Shown: in pieces, positions 1 through 10,507 of the stretch | Layout of the letters: every line of letters begins with the position of its first letter | How positions within the stretch are numbered: position 1 is the first letter of the stretch | From: Raineyella sp964528755 | Lineage (GTDB): Bacteria > Actinomycetota > Actinomycetes > Propionibacteriales > Propionibacteriaceae | NCBI GenBank assembly: GCA_964528755.1 | Contig: CAZGWN010000005.1 | Location: 3,395-67,394, forward strand | Direction of reading: 5' to 3' | Length of the DNA: 64,000 nt | Translations under genes and position numbers: made by a program | Notes under the pieces: generated by a model | What the model saw: the letters and a program-made list of their open reading frames with translations, nothing else | The model's database searches: none | What the model was told of the DNA's origin: nothing

Positions 1-450
1 GGCCTCGGCGACGACAAACCCGGTGACCTCCGACGGCTTGAGCGCATCGGCGCGCCGGACACCCACCCCGGCCTTGGTGAGCTTGTCGAGCAGGCCCTTG
101 CCCTTGACGCCCCCGTGGTGGACGAGGATCAGCGCAAGCTCCGGCGCCGGTGAGGCGGCCAGGTCGAGCAGGGCACTGCCGAGCGAGGAATCCGCATCGG
201 CGAGGTGGTCGATGACCACCGCCGAGTGGGTCGCCAACAGGGACCCGGAGGCGAGTTGGCCCAGCCCGGTGACGTCGAGCTCGGCCGCCTCGGCGCGCGT
301 CACCTCGACATCGGGGGCCTCGGCCCGGCAGGCGGCCAACTGCTCGTCGACGTACCGCTCGGCGAGCAGTTCCTCGGGGCCGCGGACCAGCACCACCCGG
401 CCGTACGGGGAGGTGGGCTCGTCACTGCTGGGCTTGCGGGACCTGGGCAC
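1..450 (-). CDS. holA: DNA polymerase III subunit delta, 5' part (gene runs off the window)
   Basis: This is the clamp-loader delta subunit, which opens the beta sliding clamp during replication. About 150 N-terminal codons are visible. The reading begins VPRSRKPSSDEPTSPYGRVV and continues through VLVRGPEELLAERYVDEQL, the usual opening of the HolA nucleotide-binding-like domain (xGPExLLxxR). It runs to the window edge with no stop. Placement directly downstream of comEC is typical in actinobacteria and supports the call. The start is uncertain: GTG at 450 has a GGAGGG sequence almost touching it, and no in-frame ATG lies nearby. The C-terminal domains are outside the window. Confidence 0.82.
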   Translation of the reverse strand, partial: MPRSRKPSSDEPTSPYGRVVLVRGPEELLAERYVDEQLAACRAEAPDVEVTRAEAAELDVTGLGQLASGSLLATHSAVVIDHLADADSSLGSALLDLAASPAPELALILVHHGGVKGKGLLDKLTKAGVGVRRADALKPSEVTGFVVAEA

Positions 451-513
451 CCCTCCACTATGGCAGCCCCCACCGTCATTCCTCGGTGCCGCCCGGTGCC
501 ACCCGGCGGCGGC

Positions 514-2877
514 TCAGTGCCGCCCGACCACGACCAGGCTGTCGCCGCGGCGGACCACGGCGACATCCCCGCGCTCGTCGGTCCGTACGACGACCATCCC
601 GGCGCGGCGCAGGGCATCGAGCGTGTCGCCGTTCGGGTGTCCGTAGTCGTTGTCGGCGCCGACGCTGATCAGGGCGACCGACGCGCGCGAGCCGAGGAGG
701 AAGGCGCTCTCCTGGCTGCGGGAGCCGTGGTGCGCCACGACGAGCACGTCGGCGGCGGGCAGCGGACCGCGGCGGAGCAACGCCTGCTGGCCGGCCTGTT
801 CCAGATCGCCGGGCAGCAGCACCCGGACCCCTGCCACCTCCGCCAGCCCGACCATGCTGGCGTTGTTCTCCTCCCCCGCCACGGGTGGGCCGCTGCCCGG
901 CGGGGGCGCCAGGGTGTGCCACCGGACCTCCCCGATCCCGACGACGTCCCCGGCCCCGGTGGTCAGTTCTCGCCGGCCGGTGTCGGGAGGGTCGGTTCCC
1001 CGGCCGGTCAGGACCGCTCCGACCGGCACCTCCGCGACCACCTCGTCCAGGGCGCCGGCGTGGTCGTCGTGCAGATGGCTGAGGGCCACCGCAGGCAGCC
1101 GGCGCACACCCGCGCGCCGCAGACAGCCGACCACCCCGGTGCCGGCCGATCCGGTGTCGACGAGGACGGCTGCGTCCGCCCCGGCGCGCAGCAGCACGGC
1201 ATTGCCCTGCCCGACGTCGCAGGCCAGCACCGCCCAGCCGGCCGGCGGCCAGCCCGGCGACGGCGGACCGCGCAGCACCACCGCGATCAGCGCCAGGACC
1301 ACCAGTACGCTGGCCGCGCGGTGGGCGAGCAGCCGGCCCACGAGCACGACCAGCGCGGCGCAGGCCACGGTGAGCATCGCAAGGCCGACCGGCCCGCCGG
1401 GCCACCACATCGTCGCCCCGGCGCTGCCGGCGCCGATCTCGGCGATCCGGGCGATGCCGATCGCGGCCCAGCCGGCCACCCGCCCCGTCAGCGCCGCCGC
1501 CGGCGGTGCCACGACCCCCAGCCCGGCGGTCAGGAAGCCGGCAACCGTCGCCGGGCCGACCAGCGGACCGGCGGCCACATTGGCGAACAACGCGACGAGA
1601 CTCACCTCCCCGCTGAGTGCGGCGGACACCGGAGTGGTGACGATCTGGGCCGCCAGCGGCACGCTCATCGCCTCTGCCAGGCGGGTCGGCAGCCATCGGC
1701 CCATCGCGCGGGTCCACGGGCCGGCCAGAGCCACGATGCCGACCGTGGCCAGCACCGACAGGACGAATCCGACCGACCGCGCCAGCCACGGGTCGAGGCC
1801 GAGCAGTCCGAGGGTCGCCACGGCAACCGCCCGCAGCCCGCGCGCCGGCCCGCCCGCACTGCCGGAGACCAGACCGACGAGCCCGACCAGCCCCATCGCG
1901 GCAGCCCGCAGCACCGACGGTTCGGTGCGACACAGACCGACGAACACGCCGACGGTGACGGCACCGAGCACGTGCACCGACCGCCCGCGCAGTCCCAGCG
2001 CGCAGGCGGATCCGACCAGGAATGCCAGCAGCAGCGTCAGATTGCTGCCGGACACGGCCAGCAGGTGCAGCATCCCGGCATCCCGGAAGACTTCCGTCGC
2101 ATCCTCACCGACCGCGCTGGTGTCGCCGAGAACGAGCGCGGGGACGAGGGCCCGGGCCGCCTCCGGGCGGCCGTCGAGCGCCCGGTGCAGGCCCTCGCGG
2201 ACGCGGTGGACGGCCCGCAGGTCGGCGCTCGGCCCGGACAGCGGGCGGACCCGGCCCACGGGCGCGAGCACGGCGGCCAGGCCACTGCCCGGATCGGCCG
2301 GCGACACGTCGACGGGGACGGCGACAGTGCTGCCGACCGGCAGCCCGGACCACTCGTCGGCCCGCCCCGAGGCCACGAACGCCAACACCGGCGACCGGGT
2401 GCGATGGATGGCGTCAGCGGTCCGGACCTGCGTGACCGTGCCACGCAACCACACGCCGCCGCGAGGGGCCTCCCCGCCGTCCGCGGCCCCGGTGGCGCCG
2501 TACGGGCGGGGATCGCTGGTCAGGGTGAGCACGACGGTCGCCCCGCGGTGCTGCTCGGCCAGGGCGGGCAGCGGCCCGGAGGCAACCGCGAGGGCATGCA
2601 GGTGGCCGATCAGGATCCCGGCGAGCAGGGCGGCGGCTGCGACGAGCAGGCCGGGGCGGGACCGGGCCCGGCCACCGGACCGGGCCGAGCGCACCGCCCA
2701 CCCCGCCACCACCACCGCGGCCGTCAGCCACCCGGCCCAGTGCACGGGCCCGGGGGGCGCCGCGGTTCCCCACCAGCAGCCCGCCCACAGGGCCGCCGCC
2801 GGCGCGTACAACCGGGTGTCGGGCAGGCGGGCAGCGGACCACCGGTCAGACGGTGACGAGCGGGGCGAGCTGGGCAT
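514..2877 (-). CDS. comEC: ComEC/Rec2 family DNA-uptake channel
   Basis: A 787-residue polytopic membrane protein forming the presumed channel for single-stranded DNA entry during natural transformation. N-terminal membrane segments are followed by a DUF4131-like region and the competence domain with HLLAVSGSN near residues 271-279. The C-terminal metallo-beta-lactamase-like domain has DVGQGN (~555), SHLHDDHAG (~600-608), LPGDLE (~688) and AHHGSRSQ (~715). Its metal ligands are therefore present, which supports a nuclease role for the domain. I chose ATG 2877, which overlaps the end of comEA by 32 bp; the next upstream start lies deep inside comEA. The comEA-comEC-holA order is conserved, and translational coupling with comEA is likely. 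Whether the organism is naturally competent cannot be told from this window. Confidence 0.93.
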   Translation of the reverse strand: MPSSPRSSPSDRWSAARLPDTRLYAPAAALWAGCWWGTAAPPGPVHWAGWLTAAVVVAGWAVRSARSGGRARSRPGLLVAAAALLAGILIGHLHALAVASGPLPALAEQHRGATVVLTLTSDPRPYGATGAADGGEAPRGGVWLRGTVTQVRTADAIHRTRSPVLAFVASGRADEWSGLPVGSTVAVPVDVSPADPGSGLAAVLAPVGRVRPLSGPSADLRAVHRVREGLHRALDGRPEAARALVPALVLGDTSAVGEDATEVFRDAGMLHLLAVSGSNLTLLLAFLVGSACALGLRGRSVHVLGAVTVGVFVGLCRTEPSVLRAAAMGLVGLVGLVSGSAGGPARGLRAVAVATLGLLGLDPWLARSVGFVLSVLATVGIVALAGPWTRAMGRWLPTRLAEAMSVPLAAQIVTTPVSAALSGEVSLVALFANVAAGPLVGPATVAGFLTAGLGVVAPPAAALTGRVAGWAAIGIARIAEIGAGSAGATMWWPGGPVGLAMLTVACAALVVLVGRLLAHRAASVLVVLALIAVVLRGPPSPGWPPAGWAVLACDVGQGNAVLLRAGADAAVLVDTGSAGTGVVGCLRRAGVRRLPAVALSHLHDDHAGALDEVVAEVPVGAVLTGRGTDPPDTGRRELTTGAGDVVGIGEVRWHTLAPPPGSGPPVAGEENNASMVGLAEVAGVRVLLPGDLEQAGQQALLRRGPLPAADVLVVAHHGSRSQESAFLLGSRASVALISVGADNDYGHPNGDTLDALRRAGMVVVRTDERGDVAVVRRGDSLVVVGRH

Positions 2878-3751
2878 AGGTCTTCGGGCCGATCCCGGGC
2901 ACCTCCTGGAGCTGGTCGACGGAGGTGAAGCCGCCGTGCTCGTCACGCCAGGAGAGGATCTTCGAGGCGGTCACGGGCCCCACTCCGGGCAGGGCCTCCA
3001 GATCCGCCGCCGTCGCGGTGTTGAGGTCGACCACGGCGCCGGTCGTGGCCGCCACCGCACCGCCGCTGCCCGTTCCAGCGGCCGCGCCCGCCGCTGTGGG
3101 ACCGCTGCGCACCTCACCGCCCGGAGAGGCCCGGGAACCGACGACGACCTGTTCGCCGTCGGCCAGGACCCGGGCCAGGTTGAGATCTCCGGGGTCGGCG
3201 TCGCCGGTCGACCCGCCGGCGGCCTCGATCGCGTCCGCCACCCGGGCGCCGGCCTGCAGGGTCACGACGCCGGGCCGCGCCACCTCCCCGATGACGTGGA
3301 CGACGAGCTGCGGGGGCGGGGTCGGGCCGGACGGTGCGGATGCTGCCGAGGCGGACCGGGTCGGGGTCGGCGCCTGGGCCGGGTCGGTGGCACCGGAGAT
3401 CTCGATGGCGGAGGCGTCCACCGCGACCGGCCGGGACCGGACCACCGACACACCGGCCAAAGCGACAGCCAACACCAACAGCGCGGCCAGCACCAGCAGC
3501 GGCCCGCGCCGCCAGGGCCGGTGCACGTCCGCGAACGACCCGCCGACGCCCGGTGGGGGCGCGACGGCACGCCGCGGCGGCCCCTGGGGCGCCGGGTCGG
3601 GCCGAACGGCGTCGAGGCGCACGGTGTCCGTCGCGTCCTCGTCGGCGACCTCTGGGTCGTCCCAGGGGCCGACCGGCGTGGCGTCCAGCACGGCGGCCAG
3701 CCGTCGTTGCACGGTCCGCTCGTCGGGCATCCGCGATGAGCTGAGCTTCAT
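2846..3751 (-). CDS. comEA: ComEA family DNA-binding competence protein
   Basis: A 301-residue membrane-anchored DNA receptor that hands DNA to ComEC. A cytoplasmic N-terminus and one transmembrane segment (~84-104) are followed by a Pro/Ser/Thr-rich linker (~120-147). Next is an SLBB domain (~149-204, VVHVIGEVARPGVV) and a C-terminal pair of helix-hairpin-helix motifs (~240-301, with LPGVGPVTA and VPGIGPKTY). VDLNTATAADLEALPGVGP is the family hallmark. It lies 93 bp downstream of leuS on the same strand, and that gap carries two exact DnaA-box-like repeats. ATG 3751 gives a full-length protein. Identification is firm; function in transformation is inferred from family membership. Confidence 0.92.
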   Translation of the reverse strand: MKLSSSRMPDERTVQRRLAAVLDATPVGPWDDPEVADEDATDTVRLDAVRPDPAPQGPPRRAVAPPPGVGGSFADVHRPWRRGPLLVLAALLVLAVALAGVSVVRSRPVAVDASAIEISGATDPAQAPTPTRSASAASAPSGPTPPPQLVVHVIGEVARPGVVTLQAGARVADAIEAAGGSTGDADPGDLNLARVLADGEQVVVGSRASPGGEVRSGPTAAGAAAGTGSGGAVAATTGAVVDLNTATAADLEALPGVGPVTASKILSWRDEHGGFTSVDQLQEVPGIGPKTYAQLAPLVTV

Positions 3752-3795
3752 GCCCGGAGTGTGGGCGCGTGAGGCCCTCAGTGCCCCGGCCGACG

Positions 3796-3842
3796 GCCGG
3801 CTGTGGACAACGGTTCCGGACGCTCGCCGGCTGTGGACAACG
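3796..3842. promoter_or_regulatory. Two DnaA-box-like sites in a 17-bp repeat
   Basis: The 17-bp sequence GCCGGCTGTGGACAACG occurs at 3796-3812 and again at 3826-3842, exactly 30 bp apart. Each copy contains TGTGGACAA, the reverse complement of TTGTCCACA, the DnaA-box consensus of high-GC actinobacteria. The sites fill the gap between leuS and comEA, so they could affect comEA expression or simply titrate DnaA. The match is seen directly; DnaA binding is inferred. Confidence 0.5.
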
Positions 3843-3844
3843 AA

Positions 3845-6316
<2,472 letters not shown>

Positions 6317-6358
6317 CCGGCGATTCTATCCCACGGCCCCCTCCGGCCCCGGCGGCGC

Positions 6359-7483
6359 TCATCGGCCCCGGGCCGTGATCGGGCTGTCCGGGGTCGGGTC
6401 GGCACCCAGGGGCCCGTACTCGTCGAGCATCTCGGCGCGCATCCTTTCCCAGACCTCCGGCGCCAGCCCGGAGTCGGCAACATCGCCGAGGATGCGGACC
6501 AGACCCAGCTCGGCGCACAACTCCTGCGCCTGCTCGACGCAGACGACCAGGGTGGCACCGTCGCCGCGCGCCCAGGCCGCCAGTCCGCACAGGGCGACCG
6601 GTCCCGCGGCGAAGGCCCCGAAGGACTGCCGGGCGGCCGCCGACCACAGCGCCGCCCAGCGCAGCGAGGTGGCGGCGGTGACCCGCAGACTGGCCACGTC
6701 CCGTCCGCACGCGGATCGGGTCAGCACCGTCAGCCAGGCGAGGTCCTCCGGACCCGGCATCGCCCACCCGTCCTCGTACGTCGACAGCAGCCGATCCATC
6801 TCGACCGCGCACGGCCGGCCGGGATGGTCGTGCGACCACACCCAGGCGGCGGCCAGCGCGTCGACGTAGGCATCGTCGGTCGGTACGGTGCCCGGCCGGA
6901 CGGCCTCGCGCAACTCCTCCCGACTGCCCAGGGCCGGAAGCCCGCCGAGCACGGCCTCCGCAGCGGCCGGGTCGCACAGCACCTCGGCATAGTCGAAGCC
7001 CTCCGGCGGGCAGCAGGTCGCGTCGTGGCACAGGCCCGACCACCAACGCCCGTCGGCGACCCGGACCGCGTCGAGCAGTTCGGGCACCGTGGTGTCGATC
7101 ATCGCCTGCCCCCGCAGCCCGTCGACGAACGCCTCGTACGCCGCGGCGACAACCGGGTCGGGCCGCTCCTCGTAGCTGATCAGGATCATCCCGGTGGCAG
7201 CGGTGCGCCGGGCATGCTCGAGCAGGTGGCGCCGGACCCGGCCGGCCCCACTGCTGCCCTCGGCCGGGTCGAGGAGGTTGGTGAGGTCCTGGCGCAGGGT
7301 GAGGACGACCCGCCGGTCGCGCAGCAGGACGCAGACCAGCGACTCCTCCGGGTGGAAGCCGAGCAGGTAGGGGACGACGGCGAGCATGCCGCGCATCCCG
7401 GAGGGACGCAGCGTCGGCCGGCCGGCCCGCAAGGGGTCGTCGGCGGGATCGTCGATCGGGCAGGAATGGTGATGGCTTGTCAT
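6359..7483 (-). CDS. DUF4192 domain-containing protein
   Basis: A 374-residue actinobacterial protein of unknown function. The N-terminus holds the DUF4192 hallmark: a short leader, then LAVVPYLLGFHPEESLVCVL and a run of conserved hydrophobic and charged residues (VVLTLRQDL). No signal peptide or transmembrane segment is obvious, so it is probably cytoplasmic. It sits 42 bp upstream of leuS on the same strand. DnaA-box-like sites lie just upstream of its start. No function is proposed. Confidence 0.85.
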   Translation of the reverse strand: MTSHHHSCPIDDPADDPLRAGRPTLRPSGMRGMLAVVPYLLGFHPEESLVCVLLRDRRVVLTLRQDLTNLLDPAEGSSGAGRVRRHLLEHARRTAATGMILISYEERPDPVVAAAYEAFVDGLRGQAMIDTTVPELLDAVRVADGRWWSGLCHDATCCPPEGFDYAEVLCDPAAAEAVLGGLPALGSREELREAVRPGTVPTDDAYVDALAAAWVWSHDHPGRPCAVEMDRLLSTYEDGWAMPGPEDLAWLTVLTRSACGRDVASLRVTAATSLRWAALWSAAARQSFGAFAAGPVALCGLAAWARGDGATLVVCVEQAQELCAELGLVRILGDVADSGLAPEVWERMRAEMLDEYGPLGADPTPDSPITARGR

Positions 7484-7533
7484 GCCCGGAGGATGGTTCG
7501 CCGGGCCGTCTGCTGCCCCTCACCCGCCCCACC

Positions 7534-7571
7534 TGTGGACAACTCTTCGAGGCCCGTCCACCTGTGGACGA
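7534..7571. promoter_or_regulatory. Second DnaA-box-like pair between divergent genes
   Basis: TGTGGACAA lies at 7534-7542 and a one-mismatch copy, TGTGGACGA, at 7563-7571. They are 29 bp apart, nearly the 30-bp spacing of the pair at 3796-3842. The second copy lies directly before the TAGACT hexamer (7573-7578) that probably drives the gene at 7585. Binding here could therefore affect that promoter as well as the divergent DUF4192 gene. Confidence 0.45.
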
Positions 7572-7584
7572 CTAGACTGCCCGG

Positions 7585-8127
7585 GTGACTACCCCTCGGG
7601 GGCCTGAGAACGACCCGCGCCGCACCCGCCCGGCCGGCCGGGGCACCACCGTGCTCATCGGTTCGGCCGCCGTCGTCGCAGTCGTCGCGGCAAGCGTCCT
7701 CGGAGGCAACGGCGTGCGGGTGCCCGGTCCCCGCCCACCCCACCCGGGGTCCTCGGCCACCGTCGCCCCGGGGCCCGCGTTGCCCTCACCGGAGGACGCC
7801 GACAGTTGGATCGACTACGTGTCCTCGCAGGGGTCGGGCCGGCTGATCGTCACCGGTCACCGCCGCGATGGAGACGTCACCGTGGTGTCGGTGAGCCTCA
7901 CCGCGGCGCAGGGACGGCAGACCTTCTCCTTCGCCGCCTTCGACGCCGAGGGCAACTACTACCGGCCGGACGCCCCGGACACTCCGGAGCCCCGGTTGTT
8001 GAGCGGCGAGATCAACCCCGGCGAGACGGTCTCGGGCCATGTCGCCTTTCGGCTCCCGGAGGGCACACTGACCCTCGTCCTCAGCAACGACCAACTCGAG
8101 TCGGTCGCCGCGGTGCGGATCGACTGA
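7585..8127 (+). CDS. Membrane-anchored or secreted hypothetical protein
   Basis: A 180-residue protein of unknown family. A short basic N-terminus is followed by one hydrophobic segment (~26-43, VLIGSAAVVAVVAASVLGG), then a Pro-rich linker and a ~120-residue extracellular domain. That domain contains a beta-rich stretch (TVVSVSLTAAQGRQTFSFAA) and a segment resembling DUF4352-type immunoglobulin-like folds (GEINPGETVSGHVAFRLPEG). This points to a surface or secreted protein. The GTG start has no ribosome site and lies six bases after TAGACT, consistent with a leaderless transcript. It converges on the DedA gene. No function is assigned. Confidence 0.72.
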   Translation: MTTPRGPENDPRRTRPAGRGTTVLIGSAAVVAVVAASVLGGNGVRVPGPRPPHPGSSATVAPGPALPSPEDADSWIDYVSSQGSGRLIVTGHRRDGDVTVVSVSLTAAQGRQTFSFAAFDAEGNYYRPDAPDTPEPRLLSGEINPGETVSGHVAFRLPEGTLTLVLSNDQLESVAAVRID

Positions 8128-8142
8128 GCCGGGTCGCGCCGC

Positions 8143-8838
8143 TCAGTCGAGCCGCTCGGAGTCCTCGCTGGTCACGATCGCCCGTCGGGCCTGCCCCTCG
8201 CCGCGCCGCGCCCGGGAGCGCAGCACCGCCCGGCGGATCAGCCAGGCCGTCAGGCCCGCGAGGAGGGCGATCAAGATGACGTACACGACAGTGGAGAAGG
8301 TGTCCATCCAGTCGGTCACCGCGTGCCAGTTGTCCCCCAGGAGGAAACCGGCGGTGACCAGGGCGGTGTTCCAGACCAGGCTGCCGATCGTCGTATAGAG
8401 GGTGAACGACCAGCCACTCATCCGGTCCACACCGGCCGGGATGGAGATCAGCGACCGGACACCGGGCACCAGCCGGCCCAACAGGATCGCCACCGGTCCG
8501 TGCCGGTGGAACCAGTCCATCGACCGGTCGACGTCGGCCGGGTCGACCAGCGGCAGCCACTCGGCAACCCGGCGGATCCGGGCCACGCCGAAGGCCCGGC
8601 CCAGCCAGTAGAGCAGCCCGGCCCCGGCCAGCGACCCGCCGGTCGCCCACAGGATCGCGGCCACCAGACCGTACGGGGCGCCCGGCAGCGCTGCCGTGAA
8701 ACCGGCCAGCGGCAGGATCACCTCACTGGGGATGGGCGGGAAGACGTTCTCCAGCAGGATGCCCAGGAACACCCCGGGACCGCCGATCGTCTGCATGAGG
8801 CTCGTGACCCATCCGACGATGGTGTCGATCCAACCCAT
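8143..8838 (-). CDS. DedA family membrane protein (VTT domain)
   Basis: A 231-residue integral membrane protein of the DedA/SNARE-associated family, whose members are linked to lipid carrier recycling and membrane homeostasis. The N-terminal half carries the family signature LLENVFPPIPSEVILPLAGF (~26-45), including the conserved Glu and Pro residues. An Arg/Gly-rich block follows (LGRLVPGVRSLISIPAGVDRM, ~128-148). Several further membrane helices end in a basic, Arg-rich cytoplasmic tail. Length is typical. ATG 8838 follows a recognisable AGGAGC ribosome site. It could transport undecaprenyl phosphate or other lipids; substrate is unknown. Confidence 0.88.
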   Translation of the reverse strand: MGWIDTIVGWVTSLMQTIGGPGVFLGILLENVFPPIPSEVILPLAGFTAALPGAPYGLVAAILWATGGSLAGAGLLYWLGRAFGVARIRRVAEWLPLVDPADVDRSMDWFHRHGPVAILLGRLVPGVRSLISIPAGVDRMSGWSFTLYTTIGSLVWNTALVTAGFLLGDNWHAVTDWMDTFSTVVYVILIALLAGLTAWLIRRAVLRSRARRGEGQARRAIVTSEDSERLD

Positions 8839-8888
8839 GATGCTCCTGATTCCGGGACGCGGGGCCTGATCGATCCCCGCCCGCCAGC

Positions 8889-10388
8889 TTAGGCGGACGG
8901 GGCGCGCTCGCCCAACGCGGACGGCAGCTCGGGGGTCCGATCAGGGGCACCCCCGAGTGGCCCGGGCGCCTCGGCCCGGACCCCGGCGACGGCCTCGACA
9001 AGCACCTCCAGCGCCGGCCCCAGCACGGCGGCCTCCACCCCGCCGTAGTCGACCAGCACCCCCGTCCGCGGCGTCGTGGCCGCCCAGCCGACGGCCAGAT
9101 CGCCGACCAGCACCCCCCGATCGGCGCAGCGACGACGGACGGTCTCGGCCGCCTCACCGGGCAGGTCGATGACCAGCAACCGGCCGCCGTCGACGGCTCC
9201 GGGCAGGTCGGCCAACCGGTCCGCCACCACCCGGCGGGCCGCCACCAGGCTCCGACGGGCGCGGCCCAGCCGGCGGCGCAGGCCACCCTCGGCGACGTAG
9301 TAGGCGACCGCCCGCTGGGTCACCGGGGCAACCGGACAGCCGAGATCGGCCCGGGTCGCCAGCACCGGCGCCAGCAGCGGCTCGGGCACCAGCAGGTAGC
9401 CGGTGCCGATGTCGTGGGTGAGGACGCCCGAGAAGGTGCCGAGTTGGATCACCGGGGCGTCCCCGGCCAACCCGAACAGCGTCGGCAGCGGAGGGCCCAG
9501 ATAGCGCGATTCGCTGTCGTAGTCGTCCTCCACCAGCAGGGTGCCGGTGCGTGCCGCCCACTCCAGCAGCCGGCCGCGCAGATGAGCGCCCATCGCGTGC
9601 CCGTCGGGAAACTGGTGGTTGGGGGTGAGAATCGCCAGGTCGGCGGCCGCCACCGGTCCGGTGTCGCTCGTGGGCATTCGGTCCGGGGCGACCGGCCGCA
9701 CCTGCACCGGCCGCCGGCGCAGGAACGTCCGCAGCCCCGGGAAGCCCGGGTCCTCCACCAGGATCTCCGGGACACGTTCGTCCGGGGGGAGGAGCGCGGC
9801 GAGCAGCAGGCCCAGACCCTCGCGGGCGCCGGCCGTGACGACGATCCGGTCGGCAGCGACGGCGATGCCGCGCATCAGCCTCAGGTGCTCGGCGATCGCC
9901 TCGCGCAGCTGCGGGACGCCGGCCGGGTCCGGCCGGATCCGGGCCCCGGAGGGCGCACCCGCCCGGCGCCAGGCCGAACGCCAGGCCGCATCGTGCAGGG
10001 GCGAGGCGGCCTCGTGGCCCGGCACCAGGTCGACCACCGCCCGCTCGGGCGACCACCGGGACGTACCGACCCGTCGCTCGAGCGGCGCGGGGCGCTCACC
10101 CGGGCGCGCCACCGGTGCCACCACCACCAGATCCGGGTCGACGTAATGTCCCGACCGGGGCCGGCCGATCAGATATCCCTCCGCGGACAGCTGCTCGTAC
10201 GCGGCCTCGACCGTACCCCGGGAGACGCTCAGCCGCGCCGCCAGCGACCGGGTGGACGGCGCCGGTTCCCCGGGCGCGAGCACGCCCGCGGCAACGGCCC
10301 TGCGCAGCGCGGTGGCGATCTGCGCGGGCAGTCCGGGGCCCGCGGTCCGATCCAGGACGATCGCAATGTCGGGTACGTCGCGTGCCAC
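8889..10388 (-). CDS. pdxR: MocR/PdxR-type regulator lacking the PLP lysine
   Basis: A 499-residue GntR-family regulator with an N-terminal winged helix (~15-80, with RSLAARLSVSRGTVEAAYEQ) and a C-terminal aminotransferase-I fold (~110-490). Such proteins next to pdxST sense PLP and control its synthesis. Several PLP-site elements are seen: TPNHQFPDG and EDDYDSESRYLG. At the usual Schiff-base motif GTFSKxL, however, the protein reads GTFSGVL: the lysine is Gly, coded by TCG GGC near 9450. The GTG start at 10388 is preceded by TACGGT and a six-base gap, suggesting a leaderless message. It is divergent from pdxS across 119 bp containing two AACTGGWCC repeats. Family and context are firm; its effector response is uncertain. 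Confidence 0.86.
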   Translation of the reverse strand: MARDVPDIAIVLDRTAGPGLPAQIATALRRAVAAGVLAPGEPAPSTRSLAARLSVSRGTVEAAYEQLSAEGYLIGRPRSGHYVDPDLVVVAPVARPGERPAPLERRVGTSRWSPERAVVDLVPGHEAASPLHDAAWRSAWRRAGAPSGARIRPDPAGVPQLREAIAEHLRLMRGIAVAADRIVVTAGAREGLGLLLAALLPPDERVPEILVEDPGFPGLRTFLRRRPVQVRPVAPDRMPTSDTGPVAAADLAILTPNHQFPDGHAMGAHLRGRLLEWAARTGTLLVEDDYDSESRYLGPPLPTLFGLAGDAPVIQLGTFSGVLTHDIGTGYLLVPEPLLAPVLATRADLGCPVAPVTQRAVAYYVAEGGLRRRLGRARRSLVAARRVVADRLADLPGAVDGGRLLVIDLPGEAAETVRRRCADRGVLVGDLAVGWAATTPRTGVLVDYGGVEAAVLGPALEVLVEAVAGVRAEAPGPLGGAPDRTPELPSALGERAPSA

Positions 10389-10405
10389 CCCGCAACCGTA
10401 GCGCC

Positions 10406-10438
10406 AACTGGTCCATTCCAACAGCACCGAACTGGACC
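10406..10438. promoter_or_regulatory. Candidate PdxR operator repeats
   Basis: AACTGGTCC (10406-10414) and AACTGGACC (10430-10438) are direct repeats 24 bp apart between the divergent regulator and pdxS. Their GGTCC and GGACC cores also form an inverted pair. MocR-type regulators generally bind paired direct repeats, so this is the likely operator for pdxST and for autoregulation. Binding is inferred. Confidence 0.5.
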
Positions 10439-10507
10439 TGGATCGGGCCAGACCGCGGCGGCACGATGGTCGGGTCCGTTCGGGCAATCCGTCGATCGAG
10501 GAGTCCC

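Noticed and set aside
205..3739. Very long plus-strand open frames opposite comEC and comEA
   Set aside because: They mirror the coding strand of well-supported genes, have Arg/Pro/Gly-rich translations and match no family; high GC creates such shadow frames.
6317..6358. T-box leader for leuS
   Set aside because: The gap is only 42 bp and the gene appears leaderless.
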